Assembly (NCBI GenBank): GCA_015680685.1
Contig: MNCI01038211.1
Location: forward strand, 265,859-329,858
Direction: 5' to 3'
Length of the DNA stretch: 64,000 nucleotides
Source: Gnetum montanum
Taxonomy: Eukaryota > Streptophyta > Gnetopsida > Gnetales > Gnetaceae
In this document: positions 1 through 10,270 of the stretch, piece after piece
How the letters are laid out: each line of letters opens with the position of its first letter
Numbering within the stretch: position 1 is the first letter of the stretch
Notes under the pieces: model-generated
What the model was told of the DNA's origin: nothing
Seen by the model: only the letters and a program-made list of their open reading frames with translations
Database searches by the model: none
Position numbers and translations under genes: made by a program

Positions 1-420
1 AAACTAGCAACCCCATCGTAGTTTCAAAGTTAGTAGTCCGAAAAGACCTTAAACTAGGACTCCTAGCATATAGTTTCACTCTAGTTAGCGATCCAAAAAG
101 ACTTTAAACTAGCAGTCTCGATCTTCTACGCGTTCATGGTCTGCAATGACAATAAACTAGCAGTCTCGATCTTCTACGCGTTCATGGTTTGCAATGACAA
201 TAAACTAGCAGTTTCACATTTTTGCATTAATAGCTTCGCACCTTTACACCAACTTTCTGTTTTGTATACTAGTGATTTTGCATTTTATGTCTAGGTAGTC
301 TGCAATGACACTAAACTAACAGCTTCACATTTGTACATCGGCAGTTTTGTGTTTTTAGTAGTTTTGCATCTTTGCATCTTAACGGTCCGCCATGACTTTA
401 AATTGAAAAATTTTAACGTT
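1..420 (+). repeat. Tandem array upstream of Tat-1 RT, ~48-54 bp units
   Basis: Units begin with AAACTAGCAG-like words and contain TCTGCAATGAC or GTCCGAAAAGACCTT-like segments. Two neighbouring units, 106-153 and 154-201, differ at one base, so that duplication is recent compared with the rest. The array sits just before the RT exon. An equivalent array of ~54-bp units lies at the same place in Tat-2 (12,150-12,385, opposite strand). Confidence 0.75.
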
Positions 421-1340
421 GCATCATACTTCACTAACTACATATCATTGTTGTTTTGAAAACTTTCATTAGACACGATTATTATGGATAGGTACCTCTT
501 AACCAGAATTTCATTTCATTTTGGCAAGTTGAGCAAAAATGGAAATCCATCATGATCTCTCTTTGCCTCTAACTTTAGCAGGTCCACATGGTAAGCTCGA
601 GAGACAACTGAACCCATAACTAATAGACTGGGAATCACCCGTAGTTAGCACTGTGGCGTGCTTAGAAACATCCCCAGACTAGCCTGAGCATCTAGTATGA
701 ACCCTAGATTTAGAGGCCAGGGATGTAACTGAAGACCCTCTCATCGAGATGCCTATGACCACGTCTAAGGGGGAAGTAAGAACATTAAAACTTAGCTCCC
801 TCCTAGATTCATAGACGCACAAAGATGTAGCCAAGATTCTTCAAGACAACATCGAAGTCTTCACATGGTCGTACAGTGATATGCTGGGTCTAGACCCAAG
901 GCTGATACAACACAACATCGTCTTAGACCTGAGCATGAAAGCGGTCAAGTAGAAGGCTCGTAACGTTAAACCATAAATTGCACTGGCCATCCATGATGAA
1001 ATCACCAAGCTATACCAAGCTGGTTTCATTCGGGAAGCTAATTACTTGGAATGGGTGTCCAACATCGTTGTAGTTTCTAAGAAAATGGGAGGAATACAAA
1101 TCTTTATAGACTTCCAGGATCCGAACAAAGTAACAATCAAAGAAAATTTTTCACTTTCGAGCATCGGTCAACTCATTGACACCACAACTGGTCATGCTCT
1201 ATTATCCTTCATGGATGGTTTCTCCAGCTACAACCAAATTCGCATTAACCCAAAGCATTAGTTAACAACAACCTTCATGACCCCATGGGGTACCTTTGTT
1301 ACACTATGATGCCTTTCGGGCTCAAGAATGCCAGAGTGAC

Positions 1341-1456
1341 CTACTAGTGAGCCATGACTTACATCTTTAGTGACTACATCTTAGAAATGCTAAACGANTC
1401 TACTAGTGAGCCATGACTTACATCTTTAGTGACTACATCTTAGAAATGCTAAACGA
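1341..1456. other. Assembly joint: 57-bp overlap left uncollapsed around N at 1,398
   Basis: Bases 1,341-1,397 and 1,400-1,456 are the same 57 bases, separated by one N and one t. The duplicated stretch encodes RT just before the YVDD box, which occurs once in the homologous Tat-2. This is an unmerged contig overlap, not a tandem duplication. Confidence 0.9.
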
Positions 1457-1689
1457 CTACGTGGATGATATAGCAGTCAAGTCCAAAGAAGCCATTGATC
1501 ACCCACGCGATCTAGGCGTAGTCCTCAAGTGTTTTCAAATGCACAACTTGTGCCTCAATCCTAAGAAGTGTGTCTTCAGGGTGAGAACCAGATGCATGTT
1601 AGGGTTTGTAGTATTGGAGGCTAGAATACGGGTGGACCCTGACAAAGTTAAGGCCATAGTCAACCTGGCACCTCCTACAAACCTTAAAG

Positions 1690-1783
1690 AATTACGTGCA
1701 AGATAGGATACAGTTCATCCAAAGGTTTATAGCAANTAATTACGTGCAAGATAGGATACAGTTCATCCAAAGGTTTATAGCAA
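1690..1783. other. Assembly joint: 46-bp overlap left uncollapsed around N at 1,736
   Basis: Bases 1,690-1,735 and 1,738-1,783 are the same 46 bases, flanking a single N. The duplicated codons (QDRIQFIQRFIA) appear once at the equivalent place in Tat-2. Confidence 0.9.
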
Positions 1784-1992
1784 GGTTAACTGATAGGTTA
1801 CACCCCATGCAACATCTTCTAAAGAAAGGGCTTAACTTTGAATGGACAACTCAGTGCCAACAAGCCTTCGATGATTTGAAGAAAGAGCTTTTGCACCTCC
1901 CAACTGTTTACCCATCACAAAGGGATAATCCTTTTTTCATCTACCTTGCCACCTCCGACACATCTATTGCAATACTGTTATGTCATAAATGA

Positions 1993-2693
1993 GATGATGG
2001 ATCTAAGATACTAGTGTACTATTTGATTCATGCATTAATAGCGTATGAAGCAAAGTACAACGAAGTGGAGAGGAATTACCTTGCCTTAGTGTTTGCATTA
2101 AAAAAGTGAAGGCATTACCTATTTTGCAGTAAAATTAACATTATTTGCAAAAGCAACATACTCCAGGCTATCATGAATAATCTATACGAAAGCAATAGGA
2201 TAGCCTAATGGAAAGCAATAACCGTAGAATTTGACTTGTACTATGTGAGCCAGTCGTCGACGAAGGGCCAAGCCATAGCAACGTAACTTATGGTCTCACC
2301 CGTCGATGACCAGGAAACCATAGATCCCAAATTCCCATACAATCATGTTAGCACTATCAACGCCGTCCCATTGCATCTCGAAGCTACTCTACACTTTGAT
2401 TACACCTCAACTGCATGAGGGGGTAGTGCAGCTACCGTCATTACATTTCCCTATGGGGAAATGCATCCTTTTGCTTATCTCTTTACGTTCCCCTGCACGA
2501 ACAATGTGGTAGAGTATGAGGGGCTACTCAGAGGCCTCTCAACTACCCAAACATTATGCATACAACACCTGGCAATTTGTGGAGATTCATAACTAGTTGT
2601 AAATCAAATCATCAAGGTCTATTCCTACAAAGCTATACACACCTGTACCCCTACTACGACCTAGCAAAAAGCCTACTTAAATAGTTTGCAACT
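1993..2693 (+). pseudogene. pol: Tat-1 RNase H remainder and archaeal-type RNase H (aRNH)
   Basis: The first part is the badly decayed C-terminal half of the gypsy RNase H, with a YNEVERNYLALVFALKK-like block near 2,060-2,110. It is followed by the second, archaeal-type RNase H: LHFDY (first acidic residue) near 2,390-2,405, CTNNVVEYEGLLRGL (second) near 2,497-2,540, and a GDS block followed by LVVNQI near 2,582-2,615. The aRNH ends in the next feature as HVPHNKNTVADALATLA. A dual RNase H is diagnostic of the Tat lineage. Several stops and frame changes; dead. Confidence 0.75.
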
Positions 2694-4083
2694 ATGGACG
2701 TGCAACACGTGCCACACAACAAGAACACCGTAGCAGATGCCTTAGCCACCCTAGCACTAGACATTCCACCACACTTGTTTGCAAGTTTTCCAACCTCGTT
2801 TGTCGAGTGCACTCAACCTGTCAATGTTGCAGATACCCAAGAGTGGTATGTCAACATTAAAGCCTACCTGCAACATGGCGAACCCCCAAGTGGAGTAACA
2901 TCTTCCCAAAGAGATGCGATCCGTAGGTGTGCATGGAAATATGTGCTCATGGGAGACAACACCCTGTGTAAGCACTTCTATGATGGGATATTTCTAGCAT
3001 GCGTAAACGAGGGGGAAGAGCAGAAGGTTGTTAATGAGATGCATGAGGGACTATGTGGTGGACACATAGCACCTAGAGCTATGGCTACAAAAATCAGACG
3101 CCTAGGGTACTATTGGCCTCACATAGAGTGTGATTGCCTATCAAAGGTCAAAATGTGTGACACGTGCCAAAGATATGCAAATCTCATACACATTTCAGCT
3201 ACAGAGCTGCATCCAATGCAGATTACATGGCCTTTCCAATGACGGGGATTAGACCTCATAGGGCCTATCACTTATAAGTCTTCCATAGGGCATAGCTTCA
3301 TCATCATAGCCACCGAGTATTTTACCAAGTGGGTGGAAGCTATTCCCCTAAGAAAAACTACATCTCAGCAGAATTGCCACTTCATCTTGGACAACATTAT
3401 GACAAGGTTTGGGCTTCCCATGACTATTGTGACAAACAACAGGCCACAGTTCAATAGTGTGGAAACCTGAACCTTCTGCAGCAATCTTGGCATTAGGCAG
3501 TCATTCTCCTCACCATATTACCTGCAGGAAAACGGACAAGTAGAGGCTACAAATAAGTCCATCATCAACTTGCTGAAAAGGATGCTCAACAACAGTAAGA
3601 GGCGATGGCATGAGCAAATCCTGTATGTGTTGTGGACTTACAAGACAACATGCAGGACTACAATAGGTAAGATGCCTTTTAGTCTTGTTTATGGATCTAA
3701 AGTTGTGTTACCTCTTGAGTTACAAGTACCATCACTCCAGATGATCCTATCCAATGTCATAAGCAAAGCCCAAAACAATGAGTCGTGGATCATTGATCTT
3801 GACTCAATAGAGGAGGAGCGTGTGCAAACATTGGATCACATAGAGCATTACCAGAACAAGCAATGGTAGAAACATCGATAAAATCTGCATCAATGACCAA
3901 TACAGAAGGGAGACCTCGTTCTCAAAGTTGACCATGATCATATGAACAAATTCTTGACCAACTGCGAAAGTCCATACATGGTCGCAAAAGCCTTTTGGAA
4001 TGGAGCCTTCAAGCTGGTAGACATGGATGGCAACACGTTTGCAAACCCATTCAATCACTCATACGTCAAGTCATACTACATCT
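2694..4083 (+). pseudogene. pol: Tat-1 integrase (degenerate)
   Basis: Starts with the end of aRNH (HVPHNKNTVADALATLA), then integrase. The zinc-binding HHCC region is intact in outline: HEGLCGGHIAPRAM, then CDTCQRYA (about 3,040-3,180). The catalytic core follows a stop at 3,240. The first Asp of the DDE triad is Glu (ATEYFTKWVEA), the second is Asn (VTNNRPQF), and the third Glu is kept (QENGQVEATNKSI). The C-terminal region, about 3,900-4,083, reads GDLVLKVDHD and ...SYVKSYYI before a TAG at 4,082-4,084. Two triad substitutions plus stops make it catalytically dead. No chromodomain seen. Confidence 0.85.
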
Positions 4084-4096
4084 AGATGCATGGAGA

Positions 4097-4480
4097 AAAT
4101 AAACAAACATCTGCTATGATGTAAAAATGGCAAAGGTAAACAAACCTCTGCTACGACATTAAACTAGCACAGCTTCATCCACGTTCGCTATGACGTAAAA
4201 CTAGCATAGCACATCTGCTACGACATTAAACTAACACGAGTGGTTTTCTAGGACCTTAAACTAGTTCATCCACCATCTACTATGATGAAAAACTAGCACA
4301 GTGGTCTGCTAGGACCTTAAATTAGCACATCATCAGTTTGCTGGGATCTTAAACTAGCATAGTAGTCTGCTGAGACCTTAAAATAGCATGGGGAACGTAT
4401 GCTATGACATTAAACTAGTACACAGTGGTCTGCTGGGACCTTAAACTAGCATACCATGGTCTACCAGGACCTTAAACTGG
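4097..4480 (+). repeat. Tandem array downstream of Tat-1 integrase, ~30 bp units
   Basis: About ten to eleven degenerate units joined by CCTTAAACTAGCA-like words. Many carry the small inverted repeat GGTC-N6-GACC, for example at 4,303-4,316. The same unit on the other strand forms the array at 8,137-8,440 in Tat-2. Tandem repeats in the 3' part are known from Tat/Ogre-type elements. Confidence 0.75.
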
Positions 4481-5833
4481 GTTTGCGACATGTCCCCAGC
4501 ATGCATCTACATTAGTACACATCAAGCGAGCGTGCACAATGCCGACATGGGGTGGGACATTGTAGTTCTAGAATGCAGTTCATGATGCGATGAAAACATG
4601 ATCTGGAACATATGCAACATCGCTACTCTTGGCATCTTGTTGATCCTCCAAAGATGTCGTATGACATCTGACTAACCCTCCAGACCTACCGTCGCCACGG
4701 CCCATAACCTTGACAGTAGTTCCTTGGTCAGTGCCTGCTGCTAGAGTTTCAGCAGTATTGTGTCCTAGCCACAATATTGTTACCCTCCATCCCCCTGCTA
4801 ATGCTTGAGCTCAAATGACGTTTAGCTGTGAGGTAGCCAATCCCACAGCTGAACTAAGAATGCATGCCTTTAGTGGGGATTCCTAAGCATCTGCGTCCAC
4901 AGCAACTCTTAGCATCCTCAGTTCCAGCCTCTCCACCCTGATGCTGCCAAAGCCCCTGCTGGCCTTTCTACTTTGGACATTGCACACTAGCAGAGATGTC
5001 CAGAGCTTCAATAATGTCCGCAGCGAGTAGGGACTTTTCCTTCATTTTGCATCATGGTTGTTTCTCTTGGTTTTCTTTCTTTTGTGTTTGCAAGATGCGT
5101 ACCAGGGGGATGCCAGTCAGAGGTGCACTTCGCCATGGGAGCAAGGCCCTACATCATTCTAAGGTGTTCGTCTTGATTAACTTAGCTAATTTGAATTGCA
5201 CATCTTGTCCTTCTCCTTTATCTCCCTTGTCTCACTCCTTACACTCACGATCCACTCTCCCCTCTCTTTCCCAAGCCTTTCTGGGCATCTGTCAAGCCCT
5301 CCCATTTTCCCAACCACAAAGTCCATGATGCACGTAACATAGCTCGTCGCATGGGAAGCATCTGTAGGTAGGTTAAGGCTCCACATGGATGTAATGCGAC
5401 TAATCCTAGGAAGGAAACACCTATCCTATGACAAGGTTATTAGCAGATGTAAAAGGAAAAACAACAAAGGCAAAATCATAAGAGAGGAAAGCTCACAAAA
5501 AAAAGCGTGCCTCAAAAAATGGCACATTAGCTGTTTCACACACCTTCTCTCCAACGAGAGGTTGAAGGTCAACAAAAGAAAATATGACCATGCAGAAAAC
5601 TTCCTCATGAGCACTTCAACGAGGGACCCCACCAAGTCTCATCTTTACCCTTTTCTTAAGCCTCCTCCCTCCCCACTTAACCCTTTCCTTCTCCCACGTA
5701 ACCAATGCAACACTCTTAAAGTGTAGCTAAGTGACATCTTGACGGTCACTGAAGAGCAATGTTGGCCTTTTATTTTCTGTGGTGTTTCATATTCTTTTTC
5801 AGCATCTCTCAGTTCTATCCTCCAAACATTGAC
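4481..5833 (+). other. Tat-1 3' untranslated region
   Basis: Non-coding 3' part of the element. 4,490-5,110 aligns by eye with the reverse complement of 7,511-8,080 in Tat-2 (shared words GTGCACAATGCC, GGAACATATGCAA and CTTTGGACAT). The block at about 5,030-5,097 is pyrimidine-rich and ends in CAAG, resembling an intron end; the Tat-2 copy has GTAAGACC...TTGTAG at the same place. Open stretches at 4,996-5,328 and 5,385-5,726 have no recognisable product. Confidence 0.6.
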
Positions 5834-5846
5834 AAAGAGGGGCCAA
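5834..5846 (+). promoter_or_regulatory. Polypurine tract of Tat-1
   Basis: AAAGAGGGGCCAA immediately before the 3' LTR start TGAAAGACC. Primes plus-strand DNA synthesis. The same tract stands before a TGAAACACC start at 22,952-22,964, which confirms the boundary. Confidence 0.85.
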
Positions 5847-7510
5847 TGAAAGACCCTAAAATTTCAAAGCATTCTTTCTTCATCGGGTCCTTGCAATTCA
5901 GGCAACATCATGGGAGTTCATCAGGAGATGGATGCTCTTGTGTTAAGACTATCCAGTTCGGCAAGTTTTCTACTCCTGGTGTCTATAGGCTCAATGGATC
6001 CTCCAGCCTACCAACTTGAGTAGTTCATTTAGTCAACAGTCTACTCAGAAGCGATGCGTGAAGTTGTCAGCAGTGCTTAGAATGCACAAAATAGTTTGGC
6101 AAGTTTTCTAAGTTAAGAAGTTTGCTACGCTACACTGCGCTATGTAGTGTAGAAGGCTTCAGAAAATGGTCGTAGAATGAAGTGCTACACCATGCTATGC
6201 TACACAGCATAGCACAGCATAGCAAAAGCCGAAGTCAATTCCCTCGCTCGAATCCGAGTCCTTTGGTAATGACTCCTTCCATTAGAAAGCGACAAGCTTA
6301 GCGAAGAGCAGGCCATGTTAGCTGCTATGCTACATAGTGTAACACAGCGTAGCAACTCTACGGGAGCGACAAAAGGAGTCTCAAAGTGTAGGATCAACAA
6401 GTTCGCAAGCTTCACATCAACAAGAACAAAGGTTGCAGATTTTCAGCATTTCTACGATTAAGGCCAATTGCTATGCTATGCTAAGCTACATAGTGTAGCG
6501 TAGTGTAGAAAATATTCAAAATCAGTCAGAGCACTTCAAAGGTTTCCAGGACATGCAACAGGCCCCAACGCAAGTTTCTGCCTCAAACTGGTGGCTACGT
6601 TATGCTACACTGCATAGCGTAACACACCGTAGCAAGCTGCTACGCTACATCAATGCATCTCCTTGGATAGTAAGCTACTATGCTACGGCACATGCTATGC
6701 ATAGCTTGGTGGGCAGTTATGCCACATCAATGCCCCACATTTATTTGTACCATTGGCACATATCTCCAAGTTCTAACAATGCAATTACAGCATAGCAAGC
6801 TCGTCAATCAGCCCTACATGTCCATGCAGCATAGACACGTCAACATAGGCTCAAGACATGTGGTGTCCAAACTGCATCTTTCACATGCTCTTGGTCCTAT
6901 AAATACCCCAACGAGCAATGCTCAAAGGGTTGGAAAAAAATTAATGGTTGGAAATTTTGAGCACCTTTGCGCATAATCGGCAAAATTGAGCAGTTAACAA
7001 ATTCTGTTAGTAGCTAGCAAAACAAACCCCCTTGTTTTCAGTTAGCATCTGGTTAACAAGTTGGCTTTATGACATCCGGGCATTGTTGGCTTTGAAGTCC
7101 ACATTCAAGCACATTGTTGGCTTGCTTTGAACGTTCTGGTTACTCCTAGGATCTCTGTGCTTCCCAGTGTTGTACAACCAATTGTATCCACCTGGCAAAG
7201 TAAATTCATAAATTTGAAGCAGTGCATTCCGTAACTTATGCTTTTTTTTTCTCTTTATCACTCCATTTTACATTATGATCAACTTCTCGCATTCAGCAAA
7301 TTTCATTTTACGTTATAAGCAATGTTTTCGCATTAAAAATTTGCAAAAGGTTATATTAACACCAATTAAGTCCCTATCTGATCGACCAGACTATTCAGGG
7401 CATTTCATTTCTGTTTATCTAGCATGACCCTCGCACGGATCCGAGGTTAATACTGTCACGACCAATAACCTCTCAAAGTTTTCTAGCCACCGATGTTTTT
7501 GATCCCTACA
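5847..7510 (+). repeat. Tat-1 3' LTR (1,664 bp)
   Basis: Starts TGAAAGACC after the polypurine tract and ends CCCTACA at 7,510. It aligns with the reverse complement of 20,907-22,806 (the Tat-2 LTR): shared blocks ACTATCCAGTTC, GGCAAGTTTTCT, the CCTATAAATACCC core promoter and, near the end, TAGCATG.CCCTCGCA.GGATC. The U3 part (about 6,120-6,800) is packed with palindromic GCTAYGCTA words. Tat-2 3' UTR sequence in reverse orientation begins at 7,511, so Tat-1 probably inserted there; the 5-bp target duplicate would be gcgcc, whose partner lies left of the window. Confidence 0.85.
6898..6905 (+). promoter_or_regulatory. LTR TATA box (Tat-1)
   Basis: TATAAATA within GGTCCTATAAATACCCC, conserved in the other LTR copy at 21,545-21,552. 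Likely the core promoter of the element; transcription would start about 30 bases downstream. Confidence 0.7.
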
Positions 7511-8136
7511 GCGCCTATATCCTACAAGTGCAATAGAAAGCAGACCAGAGAAATGTAACCATGAAATGCAGTTAGGGAAAGGTCTTACTTGCTTTGGGAA
7601 CTGCTGAAGTGTAGGCATTTTTCTAAGGCATGTGATGTCCAAAGCAAGAAGGCAAACAGCAGTTCTAGTAGCGGCAGACTGAAGGGGTTAGCACGAAGGG
7701 GACTAGGAGTTGCGGTGATGCGAGTGCTTAGGAGTCCCCACCTAAGGCAAACATCATGCAATTCAGTTGTAAGGTGAGAAGCATAACAACTGAACGTCTT
7801 TCAAGCTCGGATGATGGTAGGGGCTAGAGGATAGCACTTTGTGGTTGGGCCACAATAGTGCTGGGACTCCAGCAGCAAGCGCTAATACTGGAAGCTACTG
7901 CCAAGGCGATGGGCTATGGTTGCAGGAGCTCTGAAAGGTTAGCAAGATGTTAGATGAAATCTTTGAAGGATCAGCAAGATTCCAAGGGTAGTGTCATTGC
8001 ATATGTTCCAAAGGGTGTTCTCTTATCATCATGAACTACATTCTAGGACTGCAATGCCCGATGCCATGTTGGCATTGTGCACACTCACTTGTTTATCGAA
8101 TCGTGGATGTAGACTAAGAGCGTTGTGCCACAAACC
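7511..8136 (-). other. Tat-2 3' untranslated region
   Basis: Reverse-complement homologue of 4,490-5,110 in Tat-1. In element orientation it contains GTAAGACC, a pyrimidine-rich stretch and TTGTAG (about 7,590-7,525), a plausible small intron. Cut at 7,511 by the Tat-1 LTR end. No coding seen. Confidence 0.6.
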
Positions 8137-8440
8137 CAATTTAAGGTCTTGGTAGACCATCAGATGTACTAGTGTAAGGTCCCAGCAGACCGTTGTGCTA
8201 GTTTAAGGTCTTAGTAGATGGTCTATGCCAGGTTTGCATCACAGCAGATGGTCTATGCTAGGTTTGCATCATAGCAGATTGTTTATGCCAATTTATAGTC
8301 ATAGTGGACTATTTGTGCCAGTTTATAGTCATAGCTGACTATCTGTGCTAATTTATAGTCATAGTGGACTATTTGTGCCATTTTATAGTCATATCGGACT
8401 ATCTATGCTAGTTTATAGTCATAGCAGACTATCTGTGCTT
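8137..8440 (-). repeat. 30-bp tandem array 3' of Tat-2 integrase, with mini inverted repeats
   Basis: From about 8,201 the period is exactly 30 bp; units at 8,291, 8,321, 8,351, 8,381 and 8,411 are closest. The core is TATAGTC-N6-GACTAT. Units from 8,141 to about 8,215 instead carry AAGGTC-N6-GACC. Each unit can thus pair with itself, and the two classes keep pairing with different bases. Equivalent to 4,097-4,480 in Tat-1. Confidence 0.85.
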
Positions 8441-9666
8441 ACCTTGTCTTTGCATTAGACATAGTATGGCTTGAGGTACAAGTGGCTCATTGGATTTGCA
8501 AATTATTTGCCATCCATGTCTGCCAATTTGAAGGCTCCATTCTCATAGGCTTTTGTGACTATGAATGGACCTTCCTAGTTTTCTGAAAACTTGTTTGTAT
8601 ACTCACGAATAGCTTTGAGAACTAGGTTCCCTTTTCTGATTGGCCATCGATTTAGACTGAAATGATGCTTTTGTCATTTCCTATCTTAGTACCGTTTGAT
8701 GCAACCAAGTGTTTGTGCATAATCCTCCTCTATGGAGTCGAGGTTAATGATCCTTGACTCGTTGTTCTGGGCTTCGTTCACGATGCTTGAAAGGATCATC
8801 CTCAGTGATGGTACCTATAATTCAAGGGGTAACACTGCTTCAGACCCACAAACTAGGCTATAGGAAGTCTTACTTGAAGTCATTCTACACATTGTACGGT
8901 AGGCCCACAACACGTAGAGGATTTGCTTGTGCCAGTGCCTCTTACTATTGCTAAGCATTTTTTTGAGCAAGTTGATGATGGCCTTGTTTGTTTCCTTTGC
9001 CTAATCATTTGCCTATGGGTAGTATGATGATGAAAAGGATTGCTTGATGCCAAGGTTGCTACAAAAGGTTTTGGTTTCCGCACTACTAAACTGTGGCCCA
9101 TTATCTATCACAATAGTCATGGGAAGACCAAACCTTGTTACTATGTTGTCTAAGATAAAGTGGAAAACCTATTAAGATGTAGTTTTCCTAAGGGGGATAG
9201 CCTCTACCCACTTTGTGAAGTACTCAGCGGTGGTGATGATGAAGCTATGCCCTCTGGAAGACTTAGGTGTTATGGGTCCTATGATATATAGTCCCCATCA
9301 TTGGAATGGCCATGTGATTTTTGTAGGATATAACTCAGTAGGTGAAACATGTATAAGATTTGCATGAAATTGGCATGTATCACACATCCTAACTTTAGCA
9401 AAGAAATCTCATTCCATGCAAGGCTAGTAATAGCCTAGGCATCTGATTTTAGCTGCAATGGCCCTGGGAGCTATGTGTCCTCCACATAGTCCTTCATCGA
9501 CTTTGTTAATAATTTTCTATGCCTCTTCCCCACCAATGCAAGTTAGTAATATCCCATCAAAGGAGCATTTGCATAAGGTATTATCTCCTACAAGGAGATA
9601 TTTTCATGCTCTCTTTTGGATTGCATCTGTTTGGATGGATGTCAAACTATGTGGGGGTTCATCATG
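8441..9666 (-). pseudogene. pol: Tat-2 integrase (heavily degenerate)
   Basis: Nucleotide-level homologue, on the - strand, of the Tat-1 integrase: the reverse complement carries the CATGGAATG (HEG-like) zinc region near 9,410-9,480, the catalytic core near 9,100-9,320 and the C-terminal GDLV..K..-type region near 8,500-8,640. No frame stays open for more than about 70 codons and several indels are present. Catalytic residues cannot be assigned with confidence. Non-functional. Confidence 0.65.
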
Positions 9667-10270
9667 TTAAAGGTAGGGTTTAACGTTAGAGTACCACTCT
9701 TGGGCATCGGTAGCACTTAGGGAGGTGATTTGTACCACTTGAGTGGCATGCTTTGTGCTTTCCATTATTGAAGCAGGTAAAGTTGCAAATAGGTGCGGAA
9801 ACAGGGTTAATGCTAGCGTGGCTAAGGCATCTACTATAGTGTTCTCATTGTGTGGCACATGTTGGATGTCTATTGTTGTGAATTGTTTCAAAATTTTTTT
9901 GGCCAAATCATAATAAGGCTATAGATGTGAGGCTTTACAAGCATAGACTTCAATGATCTGGTTGATGACGAGTTGAGAATCATCATGGACTGCTAAATGC
10001 TGGATCTTTAATTGTTGGGTTGCTAAAAAGCCCCTAAGGAGTCCTTCATACACAGCTACATTATTTGTACAAAGGAACATAAATCAGTAAGCAAAAGGTT
10101 GAATGTCCCCCAAGGGGAATGTAATGATGGTAGCAGCACTACCACCTTGCATGGTTGAGGCATCGTCAAAATGCAAAGTGGCCTCGAAGTGCAATGGCAT
10201 AGGGTTGATACTGTTAACATGTTCATCAGGAAATTCCAGTTCTATGGTCACTTGATCATCGACTAGTGAG
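9667..10270 (-). pseudogene. pol: Tat-2 archaeal-type RNase H
   Basis: Reads GGSAATIITFPLGDIQPF-like sequence around 10,130-10,090, an NNVAVYEGLLRG-like block near 10,060-10,020, a DDSQLVINQII-like block near 9,990-9,955, and ends with DIQHVPHNENTIVDALATLA (9,873-9,814). This is the second RNase H typical of Tat elements. Some stops; the order matches Tat-1. Confidence 0.7.

Larger units (their letters stand above)
492..1992 (+). pseudogene. pol: Tat-1 reverse transcriptase and start of RNase H (degenerate)
   Basis: Reverse transcriptase of a Ty3/gypsy element, which copies element RNA into DNA in the virus-like particle. The reading starts after an AG at 490-491 that matches a splice-acceptor-like AG in Tat-2. 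Visible blocks: the stretch before RT (LKLSSLLDS, then a decayed ...VFTWSY), EWVSNIVVVSKK, LLSFMDGFSSYNQIRINP, the PWGTF block followed by a one-base loss near 1,300, the catalytic box DYVDD near 1,457-1,471, CLNPKKCVF and the RNase H lead-in FEWTTQCQQAFDDLKKE. Two single-N overlap duplications (1,398 and 1,736) interrupt it artificially. Stops in frame are mostly TAG/TAA/TGA at former Gln or Arg codons. Non-functional. Confidence 0.85.
1..7510 (+). mobile_element. Tat-1: Ty3/gypsy Tat-lineage LTR retrotransposon, 5' part outside window
   Basis: Decayed LTR retrotransposon reading to the right. In order: tandem array, RT, RNase H, archaeal-type RNase H (aRNH), integrase, second tandem array, 3' UTR, polypurine tract and a 1.66 kb 3' LTR ending at 7,510. 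The order RT-RNH-aRNH-IN is the hallmark of the Tat lineage of plant Ty3/gypsy elements (established knowledge). gag, PR and the 5' LTR would lie left of position 1. Coding is broken by many stops and small indels, so the copy is not autonomous. It is closely related to Tat-2, in the opposite orientation. Confidence 0.85.

Noticed and set aside
1341-1456. A biological tandem duplication of the RT YVDD region
   Set aside because: The N between identical copies and the same pattern at three other sites show an assembly overlap.
8201-8440. Regular 30-bp repeats resembling a CRISPR array
   Set aside because: The repeats are contiguous with no unique spacers, degenerate, and inside a plant retrotransposon.
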